Shown in pieces: positions 58,706 through 64,000 of a stretch of 64,000 nt of DNA. Each line of letters opens with the position of its first letter. Positions within the stretch are counted from its first letter, which is position 1. The notes beneath the pieces are model-generated. The model saw only the letters and a program-made list of their open reading frames with translations, was not told the origin of the DNA and made no database searches. This DNA is from Tricholoma matsutake (taxonomy: Eukaryota > Basidiomycota > Agaricomycetes > Agaricales > Tricholomataceae), in the NCBI GenBank assembly GCA_026075535.2, contig AP026546.1:4402001-4466000 (forward strand). The letters are read 5' to 3'. The translations under genes and the position numbers were made by a program.

Positions 58706-59039
58706 GCCTCAGTAAAAAAGATACGTCAGGTTTGGTAATGTGACAGTCGTGTGAAGTCTGGACAACATCGTTTATTCATTAAGTAGCCTGACTCAAGTGG
58801 ACTATACTCAACTGCTTGCATTCAGATGCATCAATGAATGTTTGAAATTCAAAGCCACACAGCCTCAGGGCCCCATGTGTGTGCATGTGGGATTCGCGTG
58901 TGGTTTATCTTTGCCCAACCTTGCGTTCACATTGCACAATCTAAGGTCATTCAAACTCCCCCCTCAATGTAAGTTGTTCGACTTCAACCACTTTCCTCTT
59001 ACTACCAGCAGCACACCCAACTACCAGGAGCATGGGGAT
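58706..59039. other. no gene recognised
   Basis: Short plus-strand frame 58,797-59,048 has no motif. It may be decayed sequence of the preceding element. Confidence 0.35.
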
Positions 59040-60060
59040 TGTAAATGACAATGGGCAATTGCCAATGACAATGGGCAATTGCTAACAATGAGGACAAGAA
59101 CGGGGGGAATGACAGGAACAATGCCAGAGCCGACAGGAACGACAATGATGACACCGGCAATGACAGCAGCAGCAGCAATGGCCAGGGACAAACACGACAG
59201 AGGGAGCATCAGGATGACCAGGAATGGGACTAGAAAATGAAGGGGAAGGGGTGATGACAATGAAGGACACCAACGAGGCAAGATGGAGATGACAGAAGCC
59301 ATGGGGATGACCAACAACCAACGACTGGCAGGGGGGCATGAACCAGGAACAACAGTGAAGGACAGGACCAGGACAACAACAATGAGGGACAACAACAATG
59401 GGGAGGGATGGGAACAAAGAGGGACAACAACAATGATGACCACCACCACGAGGGACAACAATGATGACAGACTAACCATTACCGGGAACAGGGAGAAGAA
59501 GGGGCAGCATCACATAGGAAATGGGCCCAAACAACGAGCCTCTCGTCGTTTGGGCCACAGGTAAGTTTTTTTTTTCTTTCTTATTTTTTTTCTTCTTATT
59601 TTTTTCTTTCTTTTAACTAACTTTGTTCATTTATTCTACATGATGACCCCCTCCCCCCATGCCTGAGGAAGACCAGCACAAACAGTGCCAAGAGACCATG
59701 ATGCCACCACCAAAATCACCACCTCGACAGCACCAACACCCCAACCAGGAGCAACAACAGCTGCAAGAGGAAGACAATGTGCACCCAGCCCACCACCATC
59801 ATGGGGACGACAGGACCAATGCCAGCATGAACCACAGACAGCAGTGGGGGACAGACGACAACAAGAATGAGGGGCAAGAGCAGCAGTGACAATGAGGGGC
59901 GACAGCAACACCAGGTACATGCACACACAAACGGCACAGGGGGAAGGGACAACGGCAGGCAACCAGCTACGGCGAGCAGCTAGCAGAGAGGCCGCCCTCA
60001 TACTGCTGGGTGCAGCAGGGAGGGGTACTTATGTTATTTTATTACTTTCACTGTCCTCTT
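59040..60060. repeat. ACAACAATGAGG-rich low-complexity block with a GGGCCCAAAC hairpin
   Basis: It is dense in GACAACAATGA, GGGA and GACAGG words, the reverse-complement style of 1-340. Bases 59523-59557 form a 16-bp-armed hairpin (GGGCCCAAACAACGAG / CTCGTCGTTTGGGCCA), followed 4 nt later by CAG|GTAAGT (59558-59566), a T-rich tract and AACTAAC. This is the same architecture as at 991-1021 and 1217-1251. No protein was recognised. Confidence 0.6.
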
Positions 60061-60360
60061 GCGCTACCAATATGAATACTCAATGACATTTACATGACTT
60101 CTGCCTGACCAATGCATGACTATTAAGGATTACTCAATATGACAATAACCAGACTATTGCATGACTTTCACCATACTAATACTTGACTTTGACCTGACCA
60201 AACCAATCAGACCTTTACTTTTACCTGACATTTCTTTTGACTGAGCCTGACTAAGTATTGACTGGCTTGGTCAGGTGTTAGTCCAAAAACACGGACTTTT
60301 AGTCTTATGTTTGTACAACCTGACTAGACCCAACTTAGTATAACCAAAACAAGACAGTTA
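60061..60360 (+). repeat. TGAC-rich segment
   Basis: About fourteen TGAC words occur in 300 bp, many as CATGACTTT, CTGACCAA or TTGACTTTG at irregular 10-25 bp spacing. There is no coding signal. Confidence 0.45.
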
Positions 60361-60662
60361 CATGACCAATCTTTTTTACTGAGAATGAGCCCTGCAAAAA
60401 AAACGGGTCAGCATCTATTCATGTGCTGATAGCTGGGCAGAGTCCAAATATTACCAGCGCTCGGAGTTTGAACCATTATCTGAAATGTGCAGTGTGCTAT
60501 ATTTAAGATATGACATTTTGATCCATCTAGGCTGCATGGAGGGGTCATGCTGACCCAGACACTGTATTTCATTGACCAAATTGCCTTGTTTTTGATTTTT
60601 ATAACCTATGTGCCACATAATCTACATCTGGTCAACATTCAAGAATGTTTGCCTCAATGTAT
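60361..60662. other. no gene recognised
   Basis: This is AT-rich sequence next to the pseudogene downstream. No motif seen. Confidence 0.35.
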
Positions 60663-62155
60663 TTGTCATTTGCTTGGGTTCTGAATCTTTACTCTGCTAA
60701 GAACTTCGAAGTAGTCCTTGTCTGGATGGTCTGTGTTGTGACAGATGGTGATATGAAGGTGAGGGAACTGGGTGGACAACTTTTTATGCTCCTTCTCATA
60801 GTACTTGTTTATCATGTTTCTGATCAGAAACTTAGGTGTAGGCCGGATGAGGGTGGACCTTTCGTTTTCTTCATCACTGGTTGAAGTGTGCTTGTCCAGT
60901 TCATCGTCATATGAAGTCTCTTCCATCTGCCACTCTGGATATATCAGCAGCACTCTCTCCAACATAGGAAGCCATATGTGGGCAACCATATCTGCAATAC
61001 TGATATCCATGACGAGTGCAAGTCTCGTTACTCTGGCCCATTCTATATTTAAAGATGATGAAGATGAGTGGATTCCATGGATGCCAATGGTGACCTGCTC
61101 AAGTTTTGGGTAATGGACAATAAAGTTGTCCCACGTTCAACTCCGTGAGTCCGGCTCCATTTTCTTCATGATGTAACAAGGGGTGCACAGCATGAGGTCT
61201 TTTACATTTGCCCCAAAGGAGCTTGAGGTGAAATCAATGGTGCGCATATCACATATGAACATGTTGCACCTTTTGAGATTGGGCATGTCTAGTTTTATGA
61301 CAGGATTAGGGTGTGGAACATGATATGTGCTCATTGTGTGCAGCCCAAAAGTGACTAAGTTTGGAAAATGAAGGCTGTCAACACCGTCCAACCAAGATAT
61401 CTTTAGTGAGAGGTCCAGGTGCATTAGTCCTGCTGCTATGGCATCAAAATCATTGAACAGTGACTTTGGATGTAGCAGTGCATGTTGGAGAGAGTATTGT
61501 GAGAGGTCTCCACCAACTGAACATCCCCATCGACATCCTACAAGCAGGAAGTTCAGCTTTAGTTCCCTCAGCTGAGGAGGGTCTTCCACGTGCACGACCA
61601 ATATGTTGCTGCTGGTAATTGATAATGTTTGTAGCTGTGGTGCACATATTATAAATTGGGTGTCTGATTTGGCCTCTTGTATGCAGCATCGCGAGGAATA
61701 GCAGTGCATTGCATTTTTGATATCATTCAGCTTTAGTCGCAGACAATTTAGGGTTGGGAACATGGGCAGGTCCAACAGGTGAGTGGAGTTGGAAGCTAGG
61801 CTTATGCTCAGTGAATGGAGAGATCCAGCAATGTGCATGTTTCAGGCCAGCAAACATGATGTATATCCTCTGCAGGTACTGACAAGCATTGCGTGAAACT
61901 CATTGTGAGCATGATAGGGAATGGTGTTGCAGACTGAAGTGTGTTCATGTGCTCTGCCCATGTCCTAAACACAGTAGAGGTTCCCCCAATGTTGGGTGGG
62001 AGACCATGGTATGTCTGTCCTTTGAATTTGATGTTAAAGACTTGGTAGGGGTTGTGATCTTTCAGGTAGGTGTTATGGAGCAGGTCACAAAATTGGGTGC
62101 TGGTGTGTCAAAGAGCAAGCCAATCCTCATGAATGCTCTGCTCATCGGTCTGTGA
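60663..62155 (-). pseudogene. F-box/leucine-rich-repeat-like pseudogene
   Basis: On the minus strand, 61838-61137 and 61010-60666 are one frame interrupted by a TGA (61,137-61,139), where CGA would keep the frame open. The protein alternates short LRR-like strands (LDLPMFPTLNCLRLKLND, LQTLSITSS, LRELKLNFL, LMHLDLSLKISWLDG, FPNLVTFGLHTMS) with acidic spacers and a Lys-rich C-terminus. Another frame, 62150-61810 (KFKGQTYHGLPPNIGG, FRTWAEHM), seems to be its upstream part after one frameshift. This leucine pattern is typical of the large basidiomycete F-box families, but no F-box itself was found. Assignment is tentative. Confidence 0.4.
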
Positions 62156-63385
62156 AGGTCTATCATCTAAACAACAGTGTATGATTTTCAACAGTAGCTC
62201 TGGTAGGAACATCACCAGTGGGTTGTATGTGGCAGCCAGTTATTTTTCCTGTGTTCTTTTAGTTGTTCAGCAACTCCCATGGTGATATAAAGTGCCATGC
62301 TTTGAATCGTGGACATGTTTGTCTATCTCCATTTGCTACTGCCTCTTGCAGTCATATTCTTACCCCCTTGTGCAACTCTCATCTCGGCCAAACATTGTTG
62401 TGCCCTCCTTTGCCTTTGATCATTTGTGCATATGCTGTCACCCTGAACTGACCAAACTGCTGTGTATTCAGTCTTTCTTGTCTGGTCTATCATCTTGTCT
62501 GATTTATTTCCCCAGTTCCAGCCATCTCAAGTGCAGGCTGGCATTGTCCCTATGTTCCCCTGATGCCAAGTTCTGAGTAGTTTTTCTGTTGTTGATGCTG
62601 TTCTCATTAAATTGGGTTCTCATTTTGCCAGTGATTCTTCCCACCTACCTGCAAGCAAGAAACCAAAGTTGTCACTTGCTCACAATGATATGGCTATGAG
62701 GTTACTTCGTTCATTTCCATACCTTTTGCTGACTTCCAATGAGCTGCCAGAGCTGAGCACAACTGCACTACATCAAGTTCTAGACAAAAGTCTGTCGTTC
62801 CTACTTTATATCTTTCCAGCTCCTTCCATACGTCAGTGGCTTATCTGTTGTAGTAGGCAGAAGGTTAAGATGAAATAACTTAGTCAACATCCATGTCAGG
62901 CATACCATATATCTTCTCACCTGTCTCGATTCCAAGGGATTGTTGAATTATCAATCTGCAGCTGTTGATGGTTGTCATTATTATGTCACAAACGGTTACA
63001 GCTGTTACATGTGTGTGCTACCAAGTCAATCTGTCTTCTGGCATTGCACCACATGTTTGTCAACCTGCATCTGCTCCACCTCAGGCTCTTCCTCACCATC
63101 TACGTACTCTCCGTAGCCCACCCATCCCTTCAAAGTTACTTTTTGGATTGGTTCAGGTTCGCACATTCTGTTTTTCAATGCTTCCTGTATGTTCAATGAT
63201 TAGCTGGCATGTTTATAGACAGCTGTCATTTTTACCTGGCTGAAACATGTGTCCAGTAATGTGATTGAGTGCAATATGACTATCATCTTGTGCTTGTCAT
63301 CCTTCAATGGTACAACAATGAACAAAACTTGGGCCTCGATGATGTCCCCTACCTGAAAGATTTGTGGGTTCACTGCTTCAATGCT
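62156..63385. other. no gene recognised
   Basis: Several plus-strand frames of 60-95 codons (62,292; 62,612; 62,965; 63,269) lack motifs and do not join through convincing splice sites. Confidence 0.35.
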
Positions 63386-63971
63386 TCACATGTTGCTCAT
63401 CAGTGTTGTTATCTGTCCCAGTGTAAGTATATCACTCTTACCTTTTTGTGCCCTTCGTACCACTCTTACATACCTGATAATAGTCCACTTGGTTTTCTTC
63501 TCCATGAAAAACCCATCCTTCTTCAGCTTTTCAAGGATGCCATGAGGATCAACTAATGGCAAAATAGGGACAGGCTGCATTTCTGGTGCATCGCGTTTCG
63601 ATGTGAGATATCTGTTTGATGCTTCAAGTGCCCTGCCATGTGCTGTGGGGGATGCCGTTAAGGCCCAAGTTTCAAGCGAGGTGTCTTCTATGTTCTGATC
63701 GAACAAGCCATATATCTCTTGGGTGGCAAATATTGCACTTTTGAACATAGCTGTTCTGAAACCGACCAATGTAACGCCTTGATGAAGGTAGCATGCTTGT
63801 GATGATGTTCTTGTTGCAATGAATTTGTAATTTCTCTATGCCAAATTCTTTCAGTGCACACCTTGTTTTTTCCATCATGGGAGGTAGATTCTTGGCTGAC
63901 AACACTCCTTGGATGGTGAACACTACTTCCTCGGCAGCCTTGTCGTTGGAATCCATTTGCACCAGTCTCAA
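63386..63971 (-). pseudogene. unidentified ORF fragment, frame-broken, running off the window
   Basis: On the minus strand, 63971-63672 (IQGVLSAKNLPPMMEKTRCALKEFG; MLPSSRRYIG) and 63769-63386 (VGFRTAMFKSAIF; DTSLETWALTASPTAHGR; LEASNRYLTS; PVLPIVDP-like PVPILPLVDPHG) overlap in different frames. The sense passes from one to the other at SRRYIG/VGFRTAMF, so a 1-nt shift separates them. The text resembles a hypothetical protein seen in many copies in mushrooms, but its function is not known to me. It continues upstream beyond base 64,000. Confidence 0.4.
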
Positions 63972-64000
63972 TGTTGGGGGTCCCTGGAAATGTTTGACTT

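Overview
The window looks like nuclear DNA of a basidiomycete fungus, probably an Agaricomycete. Its host genes are densely split by 46-70 bp GT-AG introns with CTRAY-like branch sites, and they encode a Fus3/Kss1-class MAP kinase, a G3BP/Nxt3-type NTF2-RRM protein, Het-C and the telomere protein Stn1. The mobile DNA is chromovirus-type Ty3/gypsy, Ty1/copia and a miniature LTR element. No rRNA, tRNA, CRISPR array or bacterial-type feature was recognised.

Bases 1-42,800 are a repeat-rich block. Satellite-like, hairpin-rich DNA (1-1,260; 4,850-7,353; 20,211-20,850; 33,040-33,520) carries a nested stack of retrotransposons. Five copies of one chromovirus LTR family are present: a solo LTR (341-766), element A (7,359-20,210, minus), a second solo LTR inside A (9,905-10,330), element C (21,863-33,034, plus) and element E (34,388-40,314, minus, youngest). 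A second chromovirus family, B (10,723-17,170, minus), sits inside A. A copia element, D (23,100-28,811, plus), sits inside the gag of C. E splits an older retroelement gag-like ORF. Every one of these insertions has a 5-bp target-site duplication that I could read. A third gypsy family is left as a gag-protease relic (about 1,806-3,735). A 593-bp TRIM-like element lies at 42,184-42,776.

Bases 42,800-58,150 are largely unique DNA with host genes: a secreted histidine-rich repeat protein (43,662), a MAP kinase (47,770-49,322), a G3BP-like protein (50,057-51,794, minus) diverging from Het-C (52,002-55,570), and STN1 (55,894-57,911, minus). Bases 58,200-64,000 return to relics: a FAR1-type DNA-binding ORF fragment, a low-complexity block, an F-box/LRR-like pseudogene and an unidentified gene fragment running off the end.

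The most interesting signals are mechanistic. Both chromovirus families appear to self-prime, Tf1-style: the sequence just inside the 5' LTR is complementary to the predicted transcript start. Two gypsy families carry a -1 frameshift heptamer plus hairpin just before the gag stop. The TRIM and the copia element share a primer site matching the anticodon arm of initiator tRNA. Nearly all decay in the elements is CpG transition, including loss of reverse transcriptase catalytic aspartates. A repeated hairpin lies 4-5 nt upstream of splice-donor-like sequences.
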